A stretch of 64,000 bases of DNA from Muribaculaceae bacterium. GTDB taxonomy: Bacteria; Bacteroidota; Bacteroidia; Bacteroidales; Muribaculaceae. The notes below the pieces were generated by a model. The model made no database searches, was not told the DNA's origin, and saw nothing but the letters and a program-made list of their open reading frames with translations. Location: contig JAFOXR010000040.1 of NCBI GenBank assembly GCA_017391675.1, forward strand, positions 22,415-86,414, in the 5' to 3' direction. The position numbers were made by a program, and so were the translations under genes. Below, piece after piece: positions 1-7,419 of this stretch (within the stretch, counting starts at the first letter, position 1; every line of letters begins with the position of its first letter).

Positions 1-122
1 CCGTGAGCATGAAGTGTGTTAAATATGGAATTAGTAGTTGTTAAAAGGCGAACAAAAGCAAGTGCGTATTGTTAAAATAAGTAATTTTGATAGACCTGTA
101 ACTGCAAAATACAAAAGAAAAG

Positions 123-1040
123 ATGAAAAGAAAGACAATATATATATGGGGTAGTGTGATTATATTCATATCGGTGTGTCTTGCACTCGGTTTTGTGTCA
201 ACATATAATCCTATTCCCACTAAGCCTGTCCTGGCAGTTTCCATTCAGCCGCAGAAGTACTTTCTTGACCGTATTGTGGGAGATAAGTACCAGGTAATGT
301 GCATGCTAGCGCAAGGTAGTAACCCCGAAGCTTATGAACCAAGTTTTCATCATCTGGTGAATCTTGAGAAGTGCAATGCCTATTTCTGCATGGGAAATAT
401 AGGCTTTGAACTTGCTGTGCTTGACAAGGTGAAGAAGAATAATCCCGACTTGATGATAATAGACACATCGGAAAATATAGAGCTGCTGCGGGGGACTCAT
501 GATGGAGTGTCTTCGCAATGCGATCATAATCATGCTCATGGACATTCGCATAGTCATGAGGTGGATCCGCATGTGTGGACGTCGGTAGTGAATGCCAAGA
601 TTATTGTAGAGAATTTATACAAGTCGGTAATCGTGCTTGATTCTCGCAACAAGACATACTATACCAGGAATTATAACAAGTTGTTGACCGAACTCAACGA
701 ACTGGAAGATTCCATTAAAAAGCAGATGATTGGAGCCGAAGGTACAGCCTTTGCTGTGTGGCATCCTTCATTGAGCTACTTTGCCAGGGACTATGGCTTG
801 ATACAGATTGCAATGGAGAATGAGGGCAAGGAAGTGCCAGCCGCTGTGCTGAAAAAAGAAATTGACATGGCGCGTGAAAAGAATGTGAAAGTGATGTTCT
901 ATCAGAAAGAGTTTGATAACCGTCAGATACAAACGATAAGCAGTCAGCTAGGAACTGAAATGGTTGAAATAAATCCTATGGGTTACGAGTGGGCTGATGA
1001 AATGAGGAAAATAGCAAATGCAATCACAGCAAAACAATAA
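123..1040 (+). CDS. znuA: Zinc/manganese-type ABC transporter substrate-binding protein
   Basis: Periplasmic solute-binding protein of the ZnuA/TroA cluster A-I family, 305 aa, which would hand a divalent metal, probably zinc, to an inner-membrane ABC transporter. Residues 8-26 are a hydrophobic signal anchor. A histidine-rich loop (residues 135-150, HNHAHGHSHSH) followed by DPHVW is the typical ZnuA metal loop and ligand segment, and a later HPSLSYFARDYGL matches the second lobe. A TAATTTTG -7-like box lies at 82-89. The 3' end overlaps the ATPase gene by 23 bases, so the two are co-translated. No permease gene follows. Metal specificity is inferred from the His loop; manganese is an alternative. 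Confidence 0.85.
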   Translation: MKRKTIYIWGSVIIFISVCLALGFVSTYNPIPTKPVLAVSIQPQKYFLDRIVGDKYQVMCMLAQGSNPEAYEPSFHHLVNLEKCNAYFCMGNIGFELAVLDKVKKNNPDLMIIDTSENIELLRGTHDGVSSQCDHNHAHGHSHSHEVDPHVWTSVVNAKIIVENLYKSVIVLDSRNKTYYTRNYNKLLTELNELEDSIKKQMIGAEGTAFAVWHPSLSYFARDYGLIQIAMENEGKEVPAAVLKKEIDMAREKNVKVMFYQKEFDNRQIQTISSQLGTEMVEINPMGYEWADEMRKIANAITAKQ

Positions 1041-1722
1041 TATAATCACGCTTGAAAATGTGGTTGTGGGATACGACCACGATATAATACTCCCCAATGT
1101 TGATCTTGCGATAAGAAAAGGGGATTTCATGGCTATTACTGGACCGAATGGTGGCGGTAAAACCTCTTTGCTGCGTGTAATCCTCGGTTTGTTGAAGCCT
1201 ATTAGCGGCAAAGTGAGATTCTTTGACGGAGAGGTTGAAACAGATAGGCTGAACTTAGGCTATCTTCCTCAGAAAAACATGATAGACAGCCGTTTCCCGA
1301 TTACTGTTGAGGAAGTGGTGGAGTCGGGCTTAATTTCGGGCAGAAGCTTGTTGAACAAGCGTTTGTCGCCGAAAGAAAAGGAACGGGTGAACGAAATACT
1401 TGAACTAGTGGGAATGGAATCGTATCGAAGGGCTGCAATAGGAAGCCTTTCGGGAGGACAGCTCCAGAGAGTTCTCATAGGTCGCAGTATAATTTCCAAT
1501 CCATCGGTACTGGTCTTTGACGAGCCGTTGTCCTATGTAGACAAGACATTCGAATCCAAGTTTTATGAGATTGTTGAGGCTTTGGCAAAGGATACAACTA
1601 TAATCTTAGTGTCGCATGAAGTGACTCGCATAATGCAGATGGCCAACAGGCATATCATAGTGGACCATGGCATAGAAGACTGTCATGCCCATCGCCATTA
1701 TGTGCGTACCGATTGCTTATAA
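1018..1722 (+). CDS. znuC: Metal ABC transporter ATP-binding protein (ZnuC-like)
   Basis: Cytoplasmic ATPase of a metal ABC importer, 234 aa, the normal length for ZnuC/MntB. Visible motifs are Walker A GPNGGGKTS, the signature SLSGGQLQRVLIG, Walker B VLVFDEPL and the switch histidine in SHEV. A His-containing tail (DHGIEDCHAHRHYV) near the C terminus is typical of zinc-linked ATPases. The ATG lies inside the 3' end of the binding-protein gene, in another frame. A ZnuB-type permease would be expected next but is absent: a weak hairpin (1764-1780) and a copper ATPase follow instead. It must therefore pair with a permease encoded elsewhere, or the operon has lost one. Confidence 0.88.
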   Translation: MQSQQNNNIITLENVVVGYDHDIILPNVDLAIRKGDFMAITGPNGGGKTSLLRVILGLLKPISGKVRFFDGEVETDRLNLGYLPQKNMIDSRFPITVEEVVESGLISGRSLLNKRLSPKEKERVNEILELVGMESYRRAAIGSLSGGQLQRVLIGRSIISNPSVLVFDEPLSYVDKTFESKFYEIVEALAKDTTIILVSHEVTRIMQMANRHIIVDHGIEDCHAHRHYVRTDCL

Positions 1723-1763
1723 ATGTTGATGTCGCTTACTTCTGCAGGTCCTCAATGTTTAAA

Positions 1764-1787
1764 CACCCTACTTTGGGGTGAATTTTA
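1764..1787 (+). terminator. Weak terminator-like hairpin after the metal ABC genes
   Basis: CACCC (1764-1768) can pair with GGGTG (1776-1780) and is followed by a short T-rich run. The stem is only five pairs, so this is a tentative call. Confidence 0.3.
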
Positions 1788-1855
1788 TCCTCGGTGGTAT
1801 GCACGCTTATGCTTAATGGAGAATACGAACCGAGAATAAAAAAATAAATTTTGCC

Positions 1856-1863
1856 TATCTTTG
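1856..1863 (+). promoter_or_regulatory. Bacteroidetes -7 box upstream of copA
   Basis: TATCTTTG fits the Bacteroidetes TAnnTTTG -7 consensus and sits 38 bases before the ATG of the P-type ATPase. I see no convincing -33 TTTG at the right spacing. Confidence 0.5.
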
Positions 1864-1901
1864 TATTCACTATTTTGTTATAAAGTAGAAAACAGCAATT
1901 A

Positions 1902-4139
1902 ATGATTATGAATACAGAAGATAAAGGCATCATATCTCGCGTGTATCCTGTAGTGGGAATGCATTGCGCTGCTTGTGCTGCCCGTATAAATAAGGTTCTT
2001 GGAAAGCAGGCGGGAGTCGTGGAGTGCTCGGTGAATCTGGCGGCTAATAATGTGTCTCTTAAATATAATTCTACTGTTACTACTGCCGAAAATTTAGCTG
2101 AGGCTGTTGACCGAATGGGGTTCAGGCTTATTGTTGACTCTGGCGGAGAAACCGAGGCTGAATCGGAAGGGAAAAAGCGGTATAAGAAACTGAAAACGAA
2201 TACTTTGTGGGCAATTCTGCTTTCTTTTCCTATAGTGCTGTTGTCAATGGTGTTCATGAATGTACCATATGCCAATGAGATTATGGCACTGCTCGCTACT
2301 CCAGTGGTGCTGTATTTTGGCAGGGGATTCTTCGTGAATGCTTGGAAACAGCTAAAACAGAAATCAGCCAATATGGATACTCTGGTGGCGTTGAGTATAG
2401 GCGTTGCCTATCTGTTCAGCCTATTTAATATGCTGTATCCGGAATTCTGGTTGAAAAGGGGTGTGCAGCCGCATGTCTATTTTGAGGCGTCAAGCGTGAT
2501 TGTAGCATTTATATTGCTGGGAAGGACTCTTGAAGAAAAGGCCAAAGGAAATACTACTACTGCTATAAAGAAACTCATAGGTCTAGCTCCAAAGACTGCA
2601 ATGCTTGTGAGTGACGATGGCTCTATGAATGAAGTGGTGATAGAAACAATAAAAGTCGGTGACTTGATTGCGGTGCGTCCAGGAGAGAAGATACCAGTCG
2701 ACGGAGTTGTGGAGTCGGGAACTTCTTATGTTGACGAGAGTATGCTCAGCGGTGAGGCCGTTCCCGTATCAAAGACTGTTGACGGAACAGTTTATGCAGG
2801 AACGATAAATCAGAAAGGCTCATTCAAGTTCCGTGCAACCAAAGTGGGTTCCGACACAATGCTGGCAATGATAATACGCATGGTGCAGGAAGCTCAGGGC
2901 AGCAAGGCTCCCTTACAGCGCATCGTAGATAAGGTGGCGGGCGTATTTGTCCCTGTGATAGTTTCCATTGCTATGTTGTCGATGATACTGTGGATAGCCT
3001 TGGGTGGTGATGACGGAGTCGTGCATGGAATCCTCGCATTTGTCACAGTAGTGATTATTGCGTGTCCTTGTGCGCTTGGACTGGCGACCCCCACAGCTAT
3101 AATGGTAGGCATAGGCAAAGGTGCCGAGAATGGAATCCTTATTAAAGATGCCAAGAGCCTTGAAGTGGCTAAGAATATTGATGTGGTAGTGCTTGACAAG
3201 ACAGGAACTATTACCGAAGGACACCCCGAAGTTGCCGATGTTGTTCCAGCCGAAGGCATTGATATAGATGCGGTCGCAAATGCAGTGTATAGTCTTGAGT
3301 CTCAATCGGAGCACCCGCTTGCCGAAGCTATCGTGAGGCATTTCAAGATGGCTGATGCTCAGTTGCTTGAAGTGGGACAGTTTGAATCGGTTGCGGGGCA
3401 TGGAGTAGAAGGCGTTGTTGCTGGCCGTCCTTATTATGTAGGAAATGCAAAATACTTGAGGTCAAAAGGCGTTAAGCTCGAAAGCTATCTTGAAACGCGT
3501 GCCAATGAGCTGGAACAGGCTGCAATGACCGTAGTGTGGGTAGCCGACGACGAACGCTCATTGGGAATCATTTCGGTAGTAGACAAAGTGAAGCAGTCAT
3601 CGGTCGAAGCCGTGAGCCGATTGCATGATATGGGAATAACAATCTACATGCTCACCGGGGACAATCGCGCAACAGCCGAAGCCGTGGCATCACAAGTGGG
3701 CATACAGTATTATAAAGCATCGGTCTTGCCTCAAGGTAAAGCTGAATTCATAAAGAAAATGCAGCAGGAAGGGCATTGCGTGGCTATGGTGGGTGACGGC
3801 ATCAATGACAGTGCAGCGCTTGCTCAAGCCGATATAGGCATAGCCATGGGGCGAGGTAGCGACATTGCATTGGATATCTCAAAAATGGCTATTGTAAAGA
3901 ATGATTTGACTAAGATTCCGCAAGCAATAAAATTGTCGAAAAGAATCGTCCGCACCATACATCAGAACCTGTTCTGGGCATTTGTCTATAATATGATAGG
4001 CGTACCTGTTGCCGCCGGAATCCTGTTCCCGATAAACGGATTCTTGCTTAACCCGATGATAGCAGGTGCCGCAATGGCGATGAGCAGCGTGAGTGTAGTG
4101 ACTAACAGCCTGCAGTCCATAAGACGCTGCCGCTTGTGA
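1902..4139 (+). CDS. copA: Copper-translocating P1B-type ATPase
   Basis: Inner-membrane heavy-metal P-type ATPase of 745 aa, probably exporting Cu(I). One N-terminal heavy-metal-associated domain carries MHCAAC (residues 20-25). The transmembrane metal site is CPC (388-390), the phosphorylation motif is DKTGT (Asp432), and the hinge motif is GDGIND (631-636). TGEA appears here as LSGEAVP, and the HP motif of P1B pumps is seen in SEHPLAEA. All key residues are intact. ATGs at 1902 and 1908 are both possible starts; 1902 is used. The CPC class points to Cu/Ag rather than zinc. It is monocistronic, with no visible CopZ chaperone or regulator beside it. Confidence 0.93.
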   Translation: MIMNTEDKGIISRVYPVVGMHCAACAARINKVLGKQAGVVECSVNLAANNVSLKYNSTVTTAENLAEAVDRMGFRLIVDSGGETEAESEGKKRYKKLKTNTLWAILLSFPIVLLSMVFMNVPYANEIMALLATPVVLYFGRGFFVNAWKQLKQKSANMDTLVALSIGVAYLFSLFNMLYPEFWLKRGVQPHVYFEASSVIVAFILLGRTLEEKAKGNTTTAIKKLIGLAPKTAMLVSDDGSMNEVVIETIKVGDLIAVRPGEKIPVDGVVESGTSYVDESMLSGEAVPVSKTVDGTVYAGTINQKGSFKFRATKVGSDTMLAMIIRMVQEAQGSKAPLQRIVDKVAGVFVPVIVSIAMLSMILWIALGGDDGVVHGILAFVTVVIIACPCALGLATPTAIMVGIGKGAENGILIKDAKSLEVAKNIDVVVLDKTGTITEGHPEVADVVPAEGIDIDAVANAVYSLESQSEHPLAEAIVRHFKMADAQLLEVGQFESVAGHGVEGVVAGRPYYVGNAKYLRSKGVKLESYLETRANELEQAAMTVVWVADDERSLGIISVVDKVKQSSVEAVSRLHDMGITIYMLTGDNRATAEAVASQVGIQYYKASVLPQGKAEFIKKMQQEGHCVAMVGDGINDSAALAQADIGIAMGRGSDIALDISKMAIVKNDLTKIPQAIKLSKRIVRTIHQNLFWAFVYNMIGVPVAAGILFPINGFLLNPMIAGAAMAMSSVSVVTNSLQSIRRCRL

Positions 4140-4192
4140 TGCACTGTGCAAGAATGATAGAAAAATATGAAAAAATATTTGGGGTAAAGTGC

Positions 4193-4222
4193 TTGTAGTG
4201 TAGGAAATTATGCTTACCTTTG
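4193..4222 (+). promoter_or_regulatory. Promoter of rpsA
   Basis: TTG (4193-4195), 19 bases, then TACCTTTG (4215-4222): a good match to the Bacteroidetes housekeeping promoter. Transcription would begin near 4229, giving a leader of about 55 bases. Confidence 0.7.
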
Positions 4223-4233
4223 CACCCAAATGT

Positions 4234-4250
4234 CCGGCAATGAGTGCCGG
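4234..4250 (+). promoter_or_regulatory. rpsA 5' leader hairpin
   Basis: CCGGCA (4234-4239) pairs perfectly with TGCCGG (4245-4250) around a five-base loop, almost at the predicted 5' end of the rpsA mRNA. The rest of the leader is AT-rich and unstructured up to the ATG. It could stabilise the transcript or be an autoregulatory element; neither is proven. Confidence 0.5.
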
Positions 4251-4284
4251 CAGAGAGTATTAACAATTTTATTAACTAATTTAA

Positions 4285-6060
4285 ATGAGCGAATTGAAAA
4301 ATTCTCCAATCGAAGATTTCGATTGGGAAGCCTATGAAAAAGGCGAAACACAAGGGGAAAAGACCCAAGAAGAATTGGTGAAGACTTATGACGAGTCTTT
4401 GAACACTATTAAGGACAAAGATGTAACCGAAGGTACTGTTATCGCACTTAACAAGCGTGAGGTAGTAGTTAACATTGGCTACAAGTCAGACGGTATTATC
4501 CCATTCAACGAATTCCGCTACAACCCAGACCTAAAGGTAGGTGATGTAGTAGAAGTATTTATTGAAAACCAAGAAGATAAGAAGGGACAATTGCTTCTTT
4601 CTCACCGTAAGGCTCGCGCTGCTAAGAGCTGGGATCGCGTGAATGAAGCTCTTGAAAACGACGAAATCATCAAGGGTTACATCAAGTGCCGCACTAAGGG
4701 TGGTATGATTGTTGATGTATTCGGTATCGAAGCATTCCTTCCTGGTTCTCAAATTGATGTTAAGCCAATCCGCGATTACGATGTATTCGTTGGCAAGACA
4801 ATGGAATTCAAGGTAGTTAAAATCAACCAAGAATTTAAGAATGTTGTTGTTTCACACAAGGCTCTTATCGAAGCTGAACTTGAACAACAAAAGAAAGATA
4901 TCATTGCTAAGCTTGAAAAGGGACAAGTTCTTGAAGGAACTGTTAAGAACATCACTTCTTACGGTGTGTTCATCGACCTTGGTGGCGTAGATGGTCTTAT
5001 CCACATTACCGACCTTTCTTGGGGCCGCGTAAACCACCCAGAAGAAATCGTTGCTCTAGATCAAAAGTTGAATGTTGTTATCCTTGACTTCGATGACGAA
5101 AAGAAGCGCATCGCTCTAGGTTTGAAGCAACTTCAACCACATCCATGGGATGCTCTAGATGCAGAACTTAAGGTAGGTGATACTGTTAAGGGTAAGGTTG
5201 TTGTTATGGCTGACTATGGTGCATTTGTAGAAATCGCTGCAGGTGTAGAAGGTCTTATCCACGTGAGCGAAATGTCTTGGTCACAACACTTGCGTTCTGC
5301 TCAAGACTTCATGAAGGTGGGCGACGAAGTAGAAGCTGTAGTTCTTACTCTAGACCGCGACGAACGCAAGATGTCTCTAGGTATCAAGCAACTTAAGGCA
5401 GATCCATGGGAAAAGATTGAAGAAACTTACCCAATTGCTTCTAAGCACACAGCTAAGGTTCGCAACTTCACTAACTTCGGCGTATTCGTTGAACTAGAAG
5501 AAGGTGTAGATGGTCTTATCCACATCAGCGACCTTTCTTGGACTAAGAAGATTAAGCACCCATCTGAATTTACACAAATCGGTGCTGACATCGAAGTTCA
5601 AGTTCTTGAAATCGATAAGGAAAACCGTCGCTTGAGCCTAGGCCACAAGCAACTAGAAGAAAATCCATGGGATGTATTTGAAACTGTATTCACAGTAGGT
5701 AGCGTTCACGAAGGTACAATCACTGAATTGCTAGACAAGGGTGCAGTTATCGCTCTTCCTTATGGCGTTGAAGGTTTCGCTACTCCTAAGCACCTAGTTA
5801 AGGAAGACGGAACTCAAGCTGCTGCTGAAGAAAAGTTGAACTTCAAGGTTATTGAATTCAACAAGGAAGCTAAGCGCATCATTCTTTCTCACAGCCGTAT
5901 TTTCGAAGACGAAGCTAAGGCTGAAGTGAAGAAGGCTGCTAAAAAGGCTGCTAAGGCTGAAGCTAAGGCAGAAGAAGCTCCTGCAACAAGCATCGAAAAG
6001 ACCACTCTTGGTGATATCGAAGAACTTGCTGCTTTGAAGGAAAAGCTTTCTAAGAAATAA
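4285..6060 (+). CDS. rpsA: 30S ribosomal protein S1
   Basis: RNA-binding S1 protein of the small subunit, 591 aa, which helps mRNAs dock on the ribosome. Six S1 domains lie in tandem at about residues 48-110, 127-193, 214-283, 300-370, 387-456 and 472-537; domains 3-5 have the classical GVFV/I...GLIHIS core. A Lys/Ala-rich low-complexity stretch (542-565) precedes a short conserved helical end. Codon use is strongly biased (CAA for Gln, GAA for Glu) compared with neighbours, as expected for a very highly expressed gene. It has its own promoter, a leader hairpin and a strong terminator, so it is monocistronic. Confidence 0.97.
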   Translation: MSELKNSPIEDFDWEAYEKGETQGEKTQEELVKTYDESLNTIKDKDVTEGTVIALNKREVVVNIGYKSDGIIPFNEFRYNPDLKVGDVVEVFIENQEDKKGQLLLSHRKARAAKSWDRVNEALENDEIIKGYIKCRTKGGMIVDVFGIEAFLPGSQIDVKPIRDYDVFVGKTMEFKVVKINQEFKNVVVSHKALIEAELEQQKKDIIAKLEKGQVLEGTVKNITSYGVFIDLGGVDGLIHITDLSWGRVNHPEEIVALDQKLNVVILDFDDEKKRIALGLKQLQPHPWDALDAELKVGDTVKGKVVVMADYGAFVEIAAGVEGLIHVSEMSWSQHLRSAQDFMKVGDEVEAVVLTLDRDERKMSLGIKQLKADPWEKIEETYPIASKHTAKVRNFTNFGVFVELEEGVDGLIHISDLSWTKKIKHPSEFTQIGADIEVQVLEIDKENRRLSLGHKQLEENPWDVFETVFTVGSVHEGTITELLDKGAVIALPYGVEGFATPKHLVKEDGTQAAAEEKLNFKVIEFNKEAKRIILSHSRIFEDEAKAEVKKAAKKAAKAEAKAEEAPATSIEKTTLGDIEELAALKEKLSKK

Positions 6061-6088
6061 TCTGTAAACACAAGATATATTTCGTATC

Positions 6089-6125
6089 AGGAGGTTACAT
6101 CAATTATGATGCGACCTCCTTTTTT
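6089..6125 (+). terminator. Rho-independent terminator of rpsA
   Basis: AGGAGGT (6089-6095) pairs with ACCTCCT (6114-6120), with an inner CATCA/TGATG stem, followed directly by a T run. Confidence 0.85.
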
Positions 6126-6219
6126 ATTGGTAGAGATTTTTTTGAAATTTTTCTTAAAATAAGGTAATTGAAACAGTGCTCAATCTGTCAATATAGTAGA
6201 AAGGTTAAAACAATAATTT

Positions 6220-6717
6220 ATGACATCACAAGAGTTTGATACATTGTACAGAAAGAATTATCCGATATTATATCGGTTAGCTTTCACTATGCTAAGAAAC
6301 GATGAAGAATGTCGAGACCTTATAAGTGATGTTTTTGCCGACTTGCTGGATAATGTAGAAACCGATGAAATTGAAAATATTGACGGCTATCTGTTCAGAA
6401 CGGTACGCAACCGTGCGTTGTCGGTAATCACACGGCAGAAGACACTGGAAAGAGCTCGCAATCTTTATCCTATTGAACAGAACATGAATGGTTCATACGA
6501 CCATGATTATGACAGGAAACTTCTTCAAGTAATGCAGTTTTTAGGTTCGGGACTTACCCCTAATGCCCGGCATGTAATGCGACTAGTATTTGAGCAGGGT
6601 TGTTCTTATAAGGAGGCGGCTGGGCAATTGGGAGTGAGTGTTGCTGCAATCAATAAGCATGTAGTGAAATCACTCCGCTTGTTAAGAGAGAATTTCAAAC
6701 AAATAGAAAACCAATAA
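6220..6717 (+). CDS. ECF-type RNA polymerase sigma factor
   Basis: Extracytoplasmic-function sigma factor of the Bacteroidetes FecI-like kind, 165 aa. Region 2 is at the N terminus (FDTLYRKNYPILYRLAFTML, then DLISDVFADLL and the promoter-melting stretch around GYLFRTVRNRAL). Region 4 is at about 105-160, with the helix-turn-helix CSYKEAAGQLGVSVAAINKHV. It is followed 11 bases later by a FecR-like anti-sigma factor and then an STN-containing receptor, the standard order of cell-surface signalling. It probably directs transcription of this operon or of an unlinked uptake locus. The ligand is unknown. Confidence 0.9.
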   Translation: MTSQEFDTLYRKNYPILYRLAFTMLRNDEECRDLISDVFADLLDNVETDEIENIDGYLFRTVRNRALSVITRQKTLERARNLYPIEQNMNGSYDHDYDRKLLQVMQFLGSGLTPNARHVMRLVFEQGCSYKEAAGQLGVSVAAINKHVVKSLRLLRENFKQIENQ

Positions 6718-6728
6718 AACAATAGTAT

Positions 6729-7394
6729 ATGAAAACAATAGATGATAATAAGCGGGACGAGATACTATCTTGCATAATAGATACTCCTGAAAATCTAACC
6801 AATGAAGACATAGATTTGATTCTTTCCGATGAGGAGTTGAGAGAATTGTATAATGCTGCAGTATTATGCAAAGACTCCTCGCTAGCCAGCGGTATAAAAA
6901 TCCCCGATGTTGAGGAGGAATTAGCTCGATTCAAAGCATCAAGAAAGACAGCAGCGCCGAAAATTAATTGGTGGAAGCCAGTTATGCGAGTGGCAGCGAT
7001 ATTTGCAGGTGTGGCAGTGACTACGGTGGTGGCAGTAGCAGTATTTGCGCCTCGTGCGTTTGACATCTTTGCAGGACACACCGATGACGACGAAATCGCA
7101 GAAACGAGAGAATATAGCGTTAAGACAGAATCTGCGCCTTTGGGCGGGGGTGAAGTTATTGAAATTGTTACCGATAAGGATTTGGAGTATGATAATGTTC
7201 CGCTTGAAACGATAGTTGAAGAACTAGCCTCTATATATAAGGTGGAGGTTAATTGGAAAACCGAACATGTTAAGTCGTTGCGCCTTTATGTGAAGATAGA
7301 ACAGGGTAAGAATGTGAAGGAAGCTGTGCAGGTTCTTGAGGTGTTTGAACAGTTTGAGATAAGCCTTGAGGGAAACAAAGTGATAATTAAGTAG
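6729..7394 (+). CDS. FecR-like transmembrane anti-sigma factor
   Basis: Anti-sigma factor of 221 aa predicted to hold the upstream ECF sigma factor at the inner membrane. The N-terminal cytoplasmic part (1-82) is acidic and helical, a single membrane helix spans about 85-107, and the periplasmic C terminus (152-220) matches the DUF4974/STN-like fold seen at the end of Bacteroidetes FecR proteins. The central FecR domain is very short here (about 40 residues between the helix and DUF4974), so the protein is smaller than the usual 300-350 aa. It lies between the sigma factor and the receptor, with gaps of 11 and 25 bases. Confidence 0.78.
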   Translation: MKTIDDNKRDEILSCIIDTPENLTNEDIDLILSDEELRELYNAAVLCKDSSLASGIKIPDVEEELARFKASRKTAAPKINWWKPVMRVAAIFAGVAVTTVVAVAVFAPRAFDIFAGHTDDDEIAETREYSVKTESAPLGGGEVIEIVTDKDLEYDNVPLETIVEELASIYKVEVNWKTEHVKSLRLYVKIEQGKNVKEAVQVLEVFEQFEISLEGNKVIIK

Positions 7395-7419
7395 TATTTT
7401 TCTTTAAACATTTTAGATT

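Noticed and set aside
1736..2371. Open frame of 211 codons on the minus strand over the 5' end of copA
   Set aside because: It lies antisense to a gene with full P-type ATPase motifs, and its translation is compositionally odd with no recognisable domain. It is a shadow of copA codon bias.
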